A stretch of DNA of 64,000 bases. Source: Chelativorans salis (GTDB lineage: Bacteria > Pseudomonadota > Alphaproteobacteria > Rhizobiales > Rhizobiaceae). Numbering within the stretch: position 1 is the stretch's first letter; every line of letters starts with the position of its first letter. Shown here piece by piece: positions 18,292 through 26,685 of this stretch. The stretch covers positions 1,054,001 to 1,118,000 of the forward strand of contig NZ_JAOCZP010000001.1 of the NCBI RefSeq assembly GCF_025336525.1. Direction: 5' to 3'. The translations under genes were made by a program, and so were the position numbers. The notes beneath the pieces are model-generated. The model was not told the DNA's origin. It did no database searches and saw nothing but the letters and a program-made list of their open reading frames with translations.

Positions 18292-20166
18292 TCATGCCTT
18301 ACCAATCGCCTTCGCCTTTTCCTCGTCGTACCACCACAGGGCCTCCACCGGGAAGAAGTAATCGGGCTTCGGTTCCTTGAAGCCGAACATGTCCCAGTAG
18401 GCGGTTCTGTGAGATGGCGAATACCAATTGGGGATCCAGTCGCGCCTGGCGCGAAGAACCCGGTCGAGCGCCCGTACGGCAGTGATCAACTCGTCGCGAC
18501 TTGCCGCACGCCCTGCAAGCTCCACAAGGCGGTCGACGGCGGGATCGGCGGTTCCCGGTAGATTGCGGGAGCCCTCGACCTTCGCCGTTTTTGAGTGGAA
18601 GACAAGCTCCAGCCCGTCTCTAGTGGGGGTAGCCCCGAGCGTCATACGAAAGCCCACCAAATCGAAGTCGAACGTGGCCAGCCGCGCCTGATACTGGGCG
18701 GCATCGAGCATACGAATCGAGGCATCGATCCCGATGGCGCGCAGATTTTCGATGAACGGCGTCGTCACCTGCACGAACACCTGGTCCCTGACCATGTACT
18801 CGACCGTGAGCCGCTCACCGTCCTCGTTTTGCAGGAACTGCCCCCGCGGGCGCCAGCCCGCTTCCGTGAGAAGGCGGCGCGCCTCGGACAACAGCTTGCG
18901 GTCCCGGCCCGAACCGTCGGAAACAGGCGGTATCACAGCTTCGCCGAGCGCGGCTTCGGGAATCTGGCCGCGAAACTGTTCGAGCAGAGCGAGCTCTTCG
19001 GGCGACGATGCGCCAGTGGCCTTGAAATCCGTGTTCTCGAAGGGCGATACGCTGCGCTCATAGAGGCCGTAAAAGAAGTTGCGGTTCGTCCATTCGAAAT
19101 CGAAACACAGGCCGATGGCCTCTCGCACGCGCGCATCGTGAAAGCGCGCGCGCCGCTGGTTGAGTGCCCAGGCCTGCATATCGGCGACACGCTCTTCCGG
19201 AAACTCCTGCTTAACCACCTTTCCGCTGCGCAGGGCGGGAAAGTCGTAGCCGGTGGCCCAGAGGCGTGAGGTGAACTCCTCACGCCAGAACACTTCGCCT
19301 TTCTTGAAGGCCTCGAAAGCCGCGTTGCGGTCGCGGAAGAAGTCGATGCGGATGCGATCGAAAAGATAGAGGCCGCGGCGCACCGGCAGGTCCCGCGCCC
19401 AATAGTCCTCGACGCGATCGTATTCGATGTAGCGGTCGGCGGAGAAGCGGCCCATCTGGTAGGGGCCGGAGCCGAGCAGCGGCTCAATCCTGCTGCTGTC
19501 GAAAGCCTTGCCTTCAAGGGAAGCCTTGGAAAAGACGGGGTATTCCACAACGTCGAGGATCGTCCGTTCGGACTGCTCGCCCGAGAAGACGAGACGGAAC
19601 ACGTGCTCGCCCGACGCTTCCGCCGACACCATCTCGGCAAGCGGCAGAGCGAGCTGCGGGTGTCCCTTCTCCTTCAGCAGGTTATAGCTGAAGGCCACAT
19701 CCTCCGCCGTCAGCGGCGAACCATCGTGGAAGCGCGCCTCGGGCCTGAGCTTGAAGGTGAAGCTGTTGCGGTCTTCCGAGATCGTGACGCTTTCGGCAAG
19801 GAGTCCATAGAGGGCGTCCGGCTCGTCCCAGGCGTCCTCCATCAGCGTATCAAAGCACATCTCCATGCGCGGCGGGGCGTCGCCGGTACGCACGAAGCTG
19901 TTCAGCGTGTTGAAGGTGAGAACGTTCTGATTGTAATACCAATAGCTCGGCTGGAAGTTGAAGGTGCCGCCCGTAGGAGCCTCGGGGCTCGCATAGTCGA
20001 AATGCGTGAAGTCCGGCGGATATTTCAGATCACCGAACGCCGACAAGCCGTGGAGCGGTGTCTCCGTAGGCGTCTCCGCAAATACCGGGCGGCCAAGGAG
20101 CGGCACGGCGACCGCCGCACCGGTAAGCTTCAGGAATTGGCGACGCGAAGGCCAAGGAAGTTGCAT
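18292..20166 (-). CDS. yejA: Periplasmic peptide-binding protein, family 5, TAT signal (second YejA)
   Basis: A 624-residue extracellular solute-binding protein of family 5. The N-terminus MQLPWPSRRQFLKLTGAAVAVPLLG holds a twin-arginine motif (SRRQFLK) and a hydrophobic stretch, so it is probably exported folded by Tat. Family motifs include RPEARFHDGSPLTAEDVAFSYN near 140 and NRRARFHD...EAIGLCFDFEWTNRNFFYG in the centre. It binds peptides for YejBEF. It is separated from the other binding-protein gene by only five bases, so both are in one transcript. Sequence differs enough from its neighbour to suggest a different ligand range. Confidence 0.92.
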   Translation of the reverse strand: MQLPWPSRRQFLKLTGAAVAVPLLGRPVFAETPTETPLHGLSAFGDLKYPPDFTHFDYASPEAPTGGTFNFQPSYWYYNQNVLTFNTLNSFVRTGDAPPRMEMCFDTLMEDAWDEPDALYGLLAESVTISEDRNSFTFKLRPEARFHDGSPLTAEDVAFSYNLLKEKGHPQLALPLAEMVSAEASGEHVFRLVFSGEQSERTILDVVEYPVFSKASLEGKAFDSSRIEPLLGSGPYQMGRFSADRYIEYDRVEDYWARDLPVRRGLYLFDRIRIDFFRDRNAAFEAFKKGEVFWREEFTSRLWATGYDFPALRSGKVVKQEFPEERVADMQAWALNQRRARFHDARVREAIGLCFDFEWTNRNFFYGLYERSVSPFENTDFKATGASSPEELALLEQFRGQIPEAALGEAVIPPVSDGSGRDRKLLSEARRLLTEAGWRPRGQFLQNEDGERLTVEYMVRDQVFVQVTTPFIENLRAIGIDASIRMLDAAQYQARLATFDFDLVGFRMTLGATPTRDGLELVFHSKTAKVEGSRNLPGTADPAVDRLVELAGRAASRDELITAVRALDRVLRARRDWIPNWYSPSHRTAYWDMFGFKEPKPDYFFPVEALWWYDEEKAKAIGKA

Positions 20167-20171
20167 ATGCG

Positions 20172-22070
20172 TCAGTTCTGGCTCCTGTATTTGGCCGCCA
20201 ATGCGGCCTCGCGCTCAGGGTCGATCCACCAGGAATCGATATCCACGCCCGTATATTCCGGCTGCTCCTCCGGAATGCCGAACTTGTTCCACATGGCGAT
20301 CCAGGTCACCGGCCGGTGCCATTGCGGCACCATGTAGTAGTTCCACAGGAGCACCCTGTCGAGCGCCCGCGTGGCGGCGACGAGATCCTCGCGATCCTTG
20401 GCGAAGATCACCTTGTTCACCAATGCGTCGACGACCGGGTTCTCGATGCCGGCCAGGTTGCGGGATCCGGGCGCATCCGCTGCAGCGGAACTCCAAAAAT
20501 CACGCTGCTCGTTGCCAGGCGAGAGTGTCTGGGCGAACGTTCCCGTCACCGCGTCGAACTCGAACTCGTTGATGCGGCTGATATACTGGGACGTGTCGAC
20601 GATGCGCAGCGATGCGTCGATGCCGATCTTGCGCAGCGAGGGAATGAAGCCTCCCATGATCACTTCGTCCGTCTGTCCACGGCCGAGGAATTCGATGCGG
20701 AACTGCTCCCCCGTCTCCTCGTTCACCATGCGGCCATCGCGGATGACCCAGCCTGCTTCGCGGAACAGCCGCACGGTCTCGCGCAGATATTCGCGCTCCG
20801 CCTGGGGATCGTCGTAGACGGGCAGTGTGAACTCCTCGTTGAAGACCTCGGGGGGAAGATCGTCGCGGAACTCCTCCAGGATTTCCAGCTCCCGCCCCTC
20901 CGGCAGCCCCGTAGCGGCGAGCTCGGTTCCCTCGAAATAGCTCGACGTGCGCTTGTTCTGGCCGAAGAACTGGGTGCGGTTCATGGTTTGGAAGTCGAAG
21001 GCCAACGTCAGCGCTCGGCGCACTCGCCGATCCTGGAAGCGCGGCAGACGCATGTTGAATACGTAGGCCTGCATCGGCTGCGCGCCGCCGTCCGGAAACT
21101 CCCGCTTGATCACGTCGCCTTCCTCGACGGCGGGGAAGTTATAGGCCGTCATCCAGCGCCGCGAACTGTTTTCGGCGCGTATGTCGGCCAGCCCCCCCTT
21201 GGTGAAGGCAAGCCAGGCGGCATTCTCGTCCTGGATATAGGTGAAGCGCCGGCGGTCGAAATTGTTGCGGCCGATATTGACCGGCAGATCCGCGCCCCAA
21301 TAGTCCTCGACCCGCTCCCACACAATTTCCGAACCCGGATTGAAGCGGGCGATGCGGTAAGGACCGCTTCCCAGCGGCGGCTCCAGTGTCGGCTGTGTCA
21401 CGTCGCGCTGGCGACCGTCGGGACTGGTGCCCTCCCACCAGTGCTTGGGCAGCACCGGCAGGTCGCCCATGATGTGCGGAAGCTCGCGATTGCCTGTCTC
21501 GTTGAAGCGGAACTCCACCTCGCGCTCCGACAGCGCCACCGCCTCCTCGACGTTGGCGAAGTAGCGGTTGTGCAGGGGGCTAATCTCCTTCAGCACATCG
21601 AGCGACCACACCACGTCTTCGGCGGTGATCGGCGTGCCGTCGTGCCAGCGCGCGTCGGGATCGAGGCGGTAGGTCGCAGAGGAGTAGTCGTCGGGATATT
21701 TGAAGGCTTCGGCGATGAGCGGATGGCTGGTGCTGGGCTCGTCGGGCGACTGCTGCATCAGCGTCTCCCACAGGAAGCCGCCGAAATTGGTAAGGCCCGC
21801 GGCCGACGTGCCGCGTACGATGAAGGGGTTGAAGCTGTCGAACGTGCCGGTGGTGACGGAATTCAGCGTCCCGCCCTTCGGTGCGTCAGGGTTCACGTAG
21901 TCGTAGCGCTCGAAAGGCTCCCTCTCGACGTCGGAGTCGATAAGCGAGCTGGTCGTGCGCCACTCCTGCGCGCCGGCGGAAACGCTTGCGATCAGAAGCG
22001 CGGCCGCCACGCCGGCCAGCAGACCGGCCGCTTTCCCGACGCCCCCTGTCGATCCATGCAACGCCTGCAT
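20172..22070 (-). CDS. yejA: Periplasmic peptide-binding protein, family 5 (first YejA)
   Basis: A 632-residue family 5 binding protein. The start at 22070 (MQALHGS) has AGGAGG eight bases upstream and gives a Sec signal peptide ending in SVSAGAQ. An upstream frame extension to 22214 has no signal and is rejected. Motifs include DPDARWHDGTPITAEDVVWSLDVL and RRVRRALTLAFDFQTMNRTQFFGQ. As the first gene of the yej operon it is expected to be the most abundant component. The tandem pair of binding proteins ahead of YejBEF matches, from memory, the arrangement reported in Brucella. Confidence 0.92.
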   Translation of the reverse strand: MQALHGSTGGVGKAAGLLAGVAAALLIASVSAGAQEWRTTSSLIDSDVEREPFERYDYVNPDAPKGGTLNSVTTGTFDSFNPFIVRGTSAAGLTNFGGFLWETLMQQSPDEPSTSHPLIAEAFKYPDDYSSATYRLDPDARWHDGTPITAEDVVWSLDVLKEISPLHNRYFANVEEAVALSEREVEFRFNETGNRELPHIMGDLPVLPKHWWEGTSPDGRQRDVTQPTLEPPLGSGPYRIARFNPGSEIVWERVEDYWGADLPVNIGRNNFDRRRFTYIQDENAAWLAFTKGGLADIRAENSSRRWMTAYNFPAVEEGDVIKREFPDGGAQPMQAYVFNMRLPRFQDRRVRRALTLAFDFQTMNRTQFFGQNKRTSSYFEGTELAATGLPEGRELEILEEFRDDLPPEVFNEEFTLPVYDDPQAEREYLRETVRLFREAGWVIRDGRMVNEETGEQFRIEFLGRGQTDEVIMGGFIPSLRKIGIDASLRIVDTSQYISRINEFEFDAVTGTFAQTLSPGNEQRDFWSSAAADAPGSRNLAGIENPVVDALVNKVIFAKDREDLVAATRALDRVLLWNYYMVPQWHRPVTWIAMWNKFGIPEEQPEYTGVDIDSWWIDPEREAALAAKYRSQN

Positions 22071-22159
22071 CCTCGCTCGCCTCCTGGCTGCCTTTTTTCT
22101 CGAAACTAGTTCATCCGGCGCCGAAGGCAAATGGGACCGGGCCGAATGGGCGCGGAAAC

Positions 22160-22186
22160 AAAAAGCCGGCACGAAGCCGGCTTTTT
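22160..22186 (-). terminator. Intrinsic terminator after the cytochrome c gene
   Basis: A stem of six GC pairs (GCCGGC at 22165-22170 with 22176-22181, loop of five) is flanked by an A-run on the left and a T-run on the right, so it can work in both directions. It lies 24 bases after the stop of the minus-strand cytochrome gene and ahead of the yej operon. It therefore separates the two minus-strand units. Confidence 0.8.
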
Positions 22187-22210
22187 CATGGTTGGGAACC
22201 GCAGCGACGC

Positions 22211-22978
22211 TCACTGCTCGGTTGCGGCCGGCTGTTCCTCTTCGGCGGGTGCCGCGGCCTCGCCGCCATCGGCGCCTTCTTCCGTCTCGGCCTCCTGCTG
22301 CTCCGCTGGAGCCTCTTCGGCGCTATCCTCCATGGGGGCCGCCTGCGCGCCACCCTCGGCGGGGGCCGCCTCCTGCCCGTCGCCGGTCGCCTGGCTGTCG
22401 TCTTCGGCCTCTCCTTCGCCTTCGGCCGGCGCTTCCGGCAGGGGCGCCGGATCGTTGGAAAGCGTGCGCAAATAGGCGATGACGTTGGCGCGGTCCTCCA
22501 CGTTCTTCAGACCAGCGAAGGCCATCGCCGTCCCCGACACCTCGGCCTTTGGGCTGGCCAGGAAGTGGTCCAGATTCTCATAGTCCCAGACAACCTCGCC
22601 GCCCTGCGCGTACTCCTGCATTCCTGCGGAATAGCTGAAGCCCTCGTGGCTTGCGACCGGACGATTGACGACGCCCCAAAGGTTCGGCCCCACCTTGTTG
22701 GGTCCGCCCTCTTCCACAGTATGGCAGGCCTGGCAACGCTTGAACACGGCCTCGCCGGCAGACGGATCGGCATCCGCGAGAAGCGGCAGCACCGATTCGG
22801 GCGCCTGCTCACCGTCGCCCTCGGCCGGCCCCTCGCCCTCGGGCACTACGATGGCATAGCCGGGCGTTTCCGGTGCGGGAGAGTGAAAGAAGGTCTCGGA
22901 AAGCAGGCTAACGGAGAAGATGACGAAAACAACGCCGAGAAGCGCACCGATGATCTTGTTGAGTTCGAAAGAGTCCAT
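22211..22978 (-). CDS. cycM: Membrane-anchored cytochrome c (CycM type) with long acidic tail
   Basis: A 255-residue class I cytochrome c. An N-terminal helix (about 8-27) anchors it in the inner membrane. Then come a short linker, the haem site CQACH at 82-86 and the methionine ligand in GTAMAFAGL near 152. Such CycM proteins pass electrons between the bc1 complex and cytochrome oxidase in the periplasm. Residues about 177-255 form an Ala/Glu/Pro/Gln-rich, strongly acidic, low-complexity extension after the haem domain. The rest is of normal CycM size. The gene is divergent from kdsB and ends at a clear terminator. Confidence 0.9.
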   Translation of the reverse strand: MDSFELNKIIGALLGVVFVIFSVSLLSETFFHSPAPETPGYAIVVPEGEGPAEGDGEQAPESVLPLLADADPSAGEAVFKRCQACHTVEEGGPNKVGPNLWGVVNRPVASHEGFSYSAGMQEYAQGGEVVWDYENLDHFLASPKAEVSGTAMAFAGLKNVEDRANVIAYLRTLSNDPAPLPEAPAEGEGEAEDDSQATGDGQEAAPAEGGAQAAPMEDSAEEAPAEQQEAETEEGADGGEAAAPAEEEQPAATEQ

Positions 22979-23181
22979 ACGCCCTGGGGCTCCCTTTGTC
23001 CGGACGCCCGCGGCAGGCCGGCGTCGTCTACACCGCTCCCGTGTCCCCCGCGTTCGGCCGCTGCCGGTAAAATCGCGCGGAAACTAGGTCTTTTGCTTCG
23101 GCGTTGCAACACATATAAGGCTCTCGCGAGTGAGACCTTTTGCCACTTTCCTTCAAGCCCGCGAGACCGGCCCATCCTTCC

Positions 23182-23928
23182 ATGACAGTGATCGTTCTTA
23201 TCCCCGCCCGCATGGCATCGACGCGGCTGCCCGGAAAGCCGCTGGCCGATATCGCCGGAAAGCCGATGATCGCCCAGGTGGCGGCAAGGGCGCTGGAAAG
23301 CGGCGTCGGACGCGTGGTCGTGGCGACGGATACGCCGGAGATCGTTGCTGCCCTTGAGGCCGAGGGCATGGAGGCGGTGCTGACGCACGGCGATCATCAG
23401 TCGGGCTCCGACCGCATTTTCGAAGCGCTTGGTGTCATTGATCCCGGCCATGAGGCGGAGATCGTCGTGAATCTCCAAGGCGACCTGCCAACCATCCCCC
23501 CCGCCGATATCCACGCCGTCCTGCGCCCGTTGGAGAACGGCGCCGTCGACATCGCCACTTTGGGCGTGGAGATCGTCGATGAAGAGGAAAAGACGGCTCC
23601 GAGCGTGGTGAAGATCGTCGGCACGCCGCTCGATGCCGCCGCCGCCCGGCTGCGCGCCCTTTATTTCACGCGCACAACCGCTCCGTGGGGCGAGGGCCCG
23701 CTTTACCATCACGTCGGCATCTATGCTTATCGCCGCGCAGCACTCGAGCGTTTCGTGGCGCTCGGGCCATCGACGCTGGAGATGCGCGAGCGGCTGGAGC
23801 AGCTGCGCGCGCTGGAGGCTGGCATGCGCATCGATGCCGAGATCGTGCGCTCGGTACCGCTCGGTGTGGATACGCCGGCGGACCTGGAGCGCGCCAGAAA
23901 GATTTTGACAGGCAAGACGGGTATGTGA
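23182..23928 (+). CDS. kdsB: 3-deoxy-manno-octulosonate cytidylyltransferase
   Basis: A 248-residue nucleotidyltransferase that activates Kdo with CTP for lipopolysaccharide core synthesis. The N-terminal substrate loop reads [18 protein letters not shown]. Other family blocks are [29 protein letters not shown] and [16 protein letters not shown]. In most KdsB proteins the last residues of the nucleotide motif read NxQGDEP; here it is LQGDLP. The start at 23182 matches the family, and an upstream extension to 23140 does not. The stop is one base before the pheA start, so the two are co-translated. Confidence 0.95.
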   Translation: MTVIVLIPARMASTRLPGKPLADIAGKPMIAQVAARALESGVGRVVVATDTPEIVAALEAEGMEAVLTHGDHQSGSDRIFEALGVIDPGHEAEIVVNLQGDLPTIPPADIHAVLRPLENGAVDIATLGVEIVDEEEKTAPSVVKIVGTPLDAAAARLRALYFTRTTAPWGEGPLYHHVGIYAYRRAALERFVALGPSTLEMRERLEQLRALEAGMRIDAEIVRSVPLGVDTPADLERARKILTGKTGM

Positions 23929-23929
23929 G

Positions 23930-24802
23930 ATGGGGCCGAACAAGACCAACAAGATCGCTTTCCAGGGGGAGCCAGGGGCCAACTCCGACACGGCGTGCCG
24001 TAACATGTTCCCCGACATGGAGCCGCTGCCCTGCGCCACCTTCGAGGATGCGTTCAACGCGGTGGAGACCGGCAAGGCCGATCTCGCCATGATCCCCATA
24101 GAGAACACCATCGCCGGCCGCGTGGCCGACATCCACCACCTCCTGCCTCAATCCAAGCTCTTCATCGTCGGCGAGTATTTCCTGCCCATCCGCTTCCAGC
24201 TCATGGTGCTGCCGGGCGTGGCGCAATCGGAGATCAAAGCCGTCTACAGCCATATCCACGCGCTCGGCCAATGCCGCAAGATCATCCGCAAGCATCGCTG
24301 GAAGCCGATGGTTGCAGGCGACACCGCGGGTGCCGCGCGTTTCGTGGCGGAGGAGAAGGTGCGGGCCAACGCCGCCATCGCCCCGCGCTTGGCAGCCGAG
24401 CTCTACGGCCTCGAAATCCTCGCCGAAAATATCGACGACACGGACAGCAACGTGACCCGCTTCGTAGTTTTGTCGAAAGAGCGACAATGGGCGAAGCGCG
24501 CGACACCGGACCAGCCGATGATCACGACCTTCATCTTCCGCGTGCGCAACGTACCGGCCGCGCTCTACAAGGCCATGGGCGGCTTCGCCACCAACGGCGT
24601 CAACATGACCAAACTGGAAAGCTACCAGCTCGGCGGCAAGTTCTTCTCCACGCTGTTCTATGCCGACATCGAAGGCCACCCGGAAGACCGAGGCGTGGCG
24701 CTGGCCCTGGAAGAGCTCGGCTTCTTCTCCCGCGAGGTGCGCATCCTCGGCGTCTACGCCGCCCACCCCTTCCGCGCCACGCAGAGCGAGGATGAGGATT
24801 AG
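23930..24802 (+). CDS. pheA: Prephenate dehydratase
   Basis: A 290-residue monofunctional prephenate dehydratase. It converts prephenate to phenylpyruvate in phenylalanine synthesis. The catalytic domain has IAFQGEPGANSDTA at the N-terminus, the IPIENTIAGRV block and the conserved Thr-Arg-Phe in SNVTRFVVL. The C-terminal ACT domain begins near 200 and contains GVNMTKLESYQLGG, the phenylalanine-binding region. There is no chorismate mutase domain. It starts one base after kdsB. The paired gene order kdsB-pheA is common in rhizobia as I recall it. Confidence 0.95.
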   Translation: MGPNKTNKIAFQGEPGANSDTACRNMFPDMEPLPCATFEDAFNAVETGKADLAMIPIENTIAGRVADIHHLLPQSKLFIVGEYFLPIRFQLMVLPGVAQSEIKAVYSHIHALGQCRKIIRKHRWKPMVAGDTAGAARFVAEEKVRANAAIAPRLAAELYGLEILAENIDDTDSNVTRFVVLSKERQWAKRATPDQPMITTFIFRVRNVPAALYKAMGGFATNGVNMTKLESYQLGGKFFSTLFYADIEGHPEDRGVALALEELGFFSREVRILGVYAAHPFRATQSEDED

Positions 24803-24829
24803 CAGGAGAGACGAAGGTGGGTGCCTTCA

Positions 24830-24947
24830 CCCTCGTGGTTCGACAGGTTCACCATGAGGGTGAGGGCAAGGCAGCGCCGGCGTAAGCCGCAACGTTTGGG
24901 GAAGGGCGCAACACAGCCCTCATGGTGAGCCTGTCGAACCACGAGGG
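24830..24947. repeat. Intergenic inverted-repeat element, copy 1
   Basis: Two 31-base arms (24830-24860 and 24917-24947) are inverted copies differing at one base. Both contain the core GTGGTTCGACAGG...CACCATGAGGG. The spacer is 56 bases. It fills the gap between pheA and the convergent nudC and could form a long hairpin. A second, less perfect copy lies at 52978-53098. Confidence 0.9.
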
Positions 24948-24964
24948 AGGGATGCCTTGCGCCT

Positions 24965-25912
24965 TTAGCCTTCTCTACTTCCCTCTACCCAGCCGGCGAT
25001 CAGGTGCCGTGCGATAGCGCCTTTCGGCGGAGTCATCAGCCCCGCCTCGTGCGTGCCGGCAAGCATGCGGCGCACTTCCTCGCGGGGGAACCAGCGGCAG
25101 TCCTCCAGCTCGCTCAGGTCCGGATCCACTGTCTCACTGACGGCTTCGGCGATGCAGCCGATCATCAGCGAATAGGGGAACGGCCAGGGCTGGCTTGCCT
25201 GGTAGGTTACGGGGCCGACACGGATACCCGATTCCTCGAACGTCTCCCGCCGCACCGCGTTCTCGATGGTCTCGCCCGGCTCGATGAAGCCGGCGAGGCA
25301 GGAATACATGCCGGGCGCGAAATGCGGGCTGCGGCCGAGCAGGCACTGGTCCCCCCTTACCGCCAGCATGATGGCGACGGGGTCGGTACGCGGGAAGTGC
25401 TCGCGCTCGCATGCCGAGCAGAAACGCCGGTAACCGCCGGCGCGCATCACCGTCTCGCCGCCGCAGCGCCCGCAAAAGCGATGGTTCTCGTGCCAGGAAA
25501 GAAGGGCCGCGCCCTGCGCCAGCGCCCCAAGGTCTTCTGAGGCGAGAATGCCCTGCATGTAGATCGAGCGGAAGTCGATGGATTTGAGATCGTCGGGCAA
25601 CGCCTCCTTGTCGCGGTCGTAGGGCGCCGCCAGGATCGGGCCCCGGGCCGAGCGGCCAAGCAGCACGGCCTCGCCAAGGCGCCCTTCCAAGGCGTCCGCT
25701 TCAGCCAGTGAGAAATAGGGATCGAACCCGCCGTCCCTCACCTTCAGGCATAGACGTCCCTCCCGTACCAGCATCAGCCGTGCGACGGGATCCTTCAGGG
25801 CTGTCCCTGCAGCGTCGTCGGTGCGGTATTCGGACTGCGGGTCGATGAGGTTGCCGGTGAAGGCGATTTGCGTTTCGGCCTCGGACCGCGCCTCCGGCGG
25901 AGCGAAATTCAT
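24965..25912 (-). CDS. nudC: NAD(+)/NADH diphosphatase
   Basis: A 315-residue Nudix hydrolase of the NudC type, which cleaves NADH to NMNH and AMP and in some bacteria decaps NAD-RNA. The zinc ribbon (CGRCGGE...CSACE) is near the middle, followed by PRTDPVAIML. The Nudix box GFIEPGETIENAVRRETFEESGI has all catalytic residues. The downstream motif SQPWPFPYSLMIG is the NudC-specific SQPWPFPxS signature. The start at 25912 (MNFAPPEA) fits homologues; a longer reading to 25969 does not. It starts ten bases after the HIT gene stop. Confidence 0.95.
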   Translation of the reverse strand: MNFAPPEARSEAETQIAFTGNLIDPQSEYRTDDAAGTALKDPVARLMLVREGRLCLKVRDGGFDPYFSLAEADALEGRLGEAVLLGRSARGPILAAPYDRDKEALPDDLKSIDFRSIYMQGILASEDLGALAQGAALLSWHENHRFCGRCGGETVMRAGGYRRFCSACEREHFPRTDPVAIMLAVRGDQCLLGRSPHFAPGMYSCLAGFIEPGETIENAVRRETFEESGIRVGPVTYQASQPWPFPYSLMIGCIAEAVSETVDPDLSELEDCRWFPREEVRRMLAGTHEAGLMTPPKGAIARHLIAGWVEGSREG

Positions 25913-25922
25913 GCATTCCTCA

Positions 25923-26360
25923 TTATTGTTCAGTATCTCCGCCGAGCCGGCTGCGTATTTTCTCGGCAAACTGATGCAGGTCTTCCCGGCGATAGGGCAC
26001 CCTCACCCCGTGCCCCCAGACGGGGCCGGGCCAACCGGCGTCACCCTCGCTGCGGGCGATCACATGCACGTGCAGTTGGCGCACGATGTTGCCGAGCGCG
26101 GCGCAATTGATCTTCGTGCAGCCCGTCAGCTCCTTCAGCGTCTTTGACACCAGATTGGTCTCGAAGCTCAGCATCGCCTGGTCGAGCGGGGTCAGGTCGT
26201 GAATCTCCTCGACATTCGGGCGCTGCGGGATGAGCAGGAGCCATGGCCAGCGCCTGTCGTCGCGGATGCGCAACTCGCAAAGGCCCAGCCACACGACTGG
26301 CAGGCTCTCCTCCTCCAGCCGCGCATCCAGCGTGAATCCTCGCTCCTTACCCGGAAGCAA
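25923..26360 (-). CDS. HIT family hydrolase, TTG start
   Basis: A 145-residue histidine-triad protein. The block RQLHVHVIARSEGD is the HIT active site; the middle and last His are present and the first is Gln, a variant common in this small branch. PVWGHG follows. HIT proteins hydrolyse or transfer nucleotides, for example diadenosine polyphosphates. No ATG occurs at a sensible position; TTG at 26360 has AGGGAG six bases upstream and gives a homologue-like N-terminus, so it is my choice. The coding frame continues upstream across the SRP RNA on the other strand, which is certainly not coding. It reads into nudC with a ten-base gap. Confidence 0.8.
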   Translation of the reverse strand: MLPGKERGFTLDARLEEESLPVVWLGLCELRIRDDRRWPWLLLIPQRPNVEEIHDLTPLDQAMLSFETNLVSKTLKELTGCTKINCAALGNIVRQLHVHVIARSEGDAGWPGPVWGHGVRVPYRREDLHQFAEKIRSRLGGDTEQ

Positions 26361-26439
26361 TGGCTTCTCCCTTTTCCTCAAAAGAAGGCTAGAATGCGCA
26401 TCGTGCTGCTGCAAGCCTTTCCTTTGTCCCCGATTGCCC

Positions 26440-26468
26440 TTGCATTTGCCGGCGCGATTGACGATATG
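26440..26468 (+). promoter_or_regulatory. Candidate promoter of the SRP RNA gene
   Basis: TTGCAT (26440-26445) and GATATG (26463-26468) are 17 bases apart. A start about seven bases after the second box falls at 26475, the first base of the RNA predicted from pairing of its ends. This agreement supports the call; the boxes themselves are imperfect. Confidence 0.45.
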
Positions 26469-26474
26469 GGGCGC

Positions 26475-26576
26475 GGGAGGTTGGTGGTGGACGCGCCACT
26501 CGCCAACCGGGTCAGGTCCGGAAGGAAGCAGCCCTAACGAGCTTCGGCACGGGTCACCGTGCCAGCCTCCCACCTT
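26475..26576 (+). ncRNA. ffs: Signal recognition particle RNA, small bacterial type (4.5S)
   Basis: The apical loop domain is unmistakable: GTCAGGTCCGGAAGGAAGCA at 26511-26530, followed by GCCCTAACGA, as in SRP RNAs. The 5' end GGGAGG (26475-26480) pairs with CCTCCC (26566-26571), and the adjacent bases extend the helix. A T-run at 26575-26579 ends the gene. The RNA binds Ffh and directs nascent membrane proteins to FtsY. It lies just ahead of dnaX and divergent from the HIT gene, a common alphaproteobacterial location. The ends are accurate to a few bases. Confidence 0.93.
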
Positions 26577-26580
26577 TTTC
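26566..26580 (+). terminator. T-run ending the SRP RNA
   Basis: The closing helix of the SRP RNA is followed by CACC and five T residues at 26575-26579. The long RNA hairpin plus T-run should act as an intrinsic terminator, leaving dnaX to its own promoter or to read-through. Confidence 0.55.
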
Positions 26581-26685
26581 CACGTTGCACCATTGACGCG
26601 GCAACGCCTCGAAGGGGACACTCGCGGCAACTGGGCGCCGGAGATTGCTTTTTGGCAACGCCGACCACGGGAGCGCGACGAGCAT

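Noticed and set aside
20316-22109. 597-residue open frame opposite the first YejA gene
   Set aside because: The minus-strand gene has a signal peptide and family motifs; the plus frame does not resemble a protein family.
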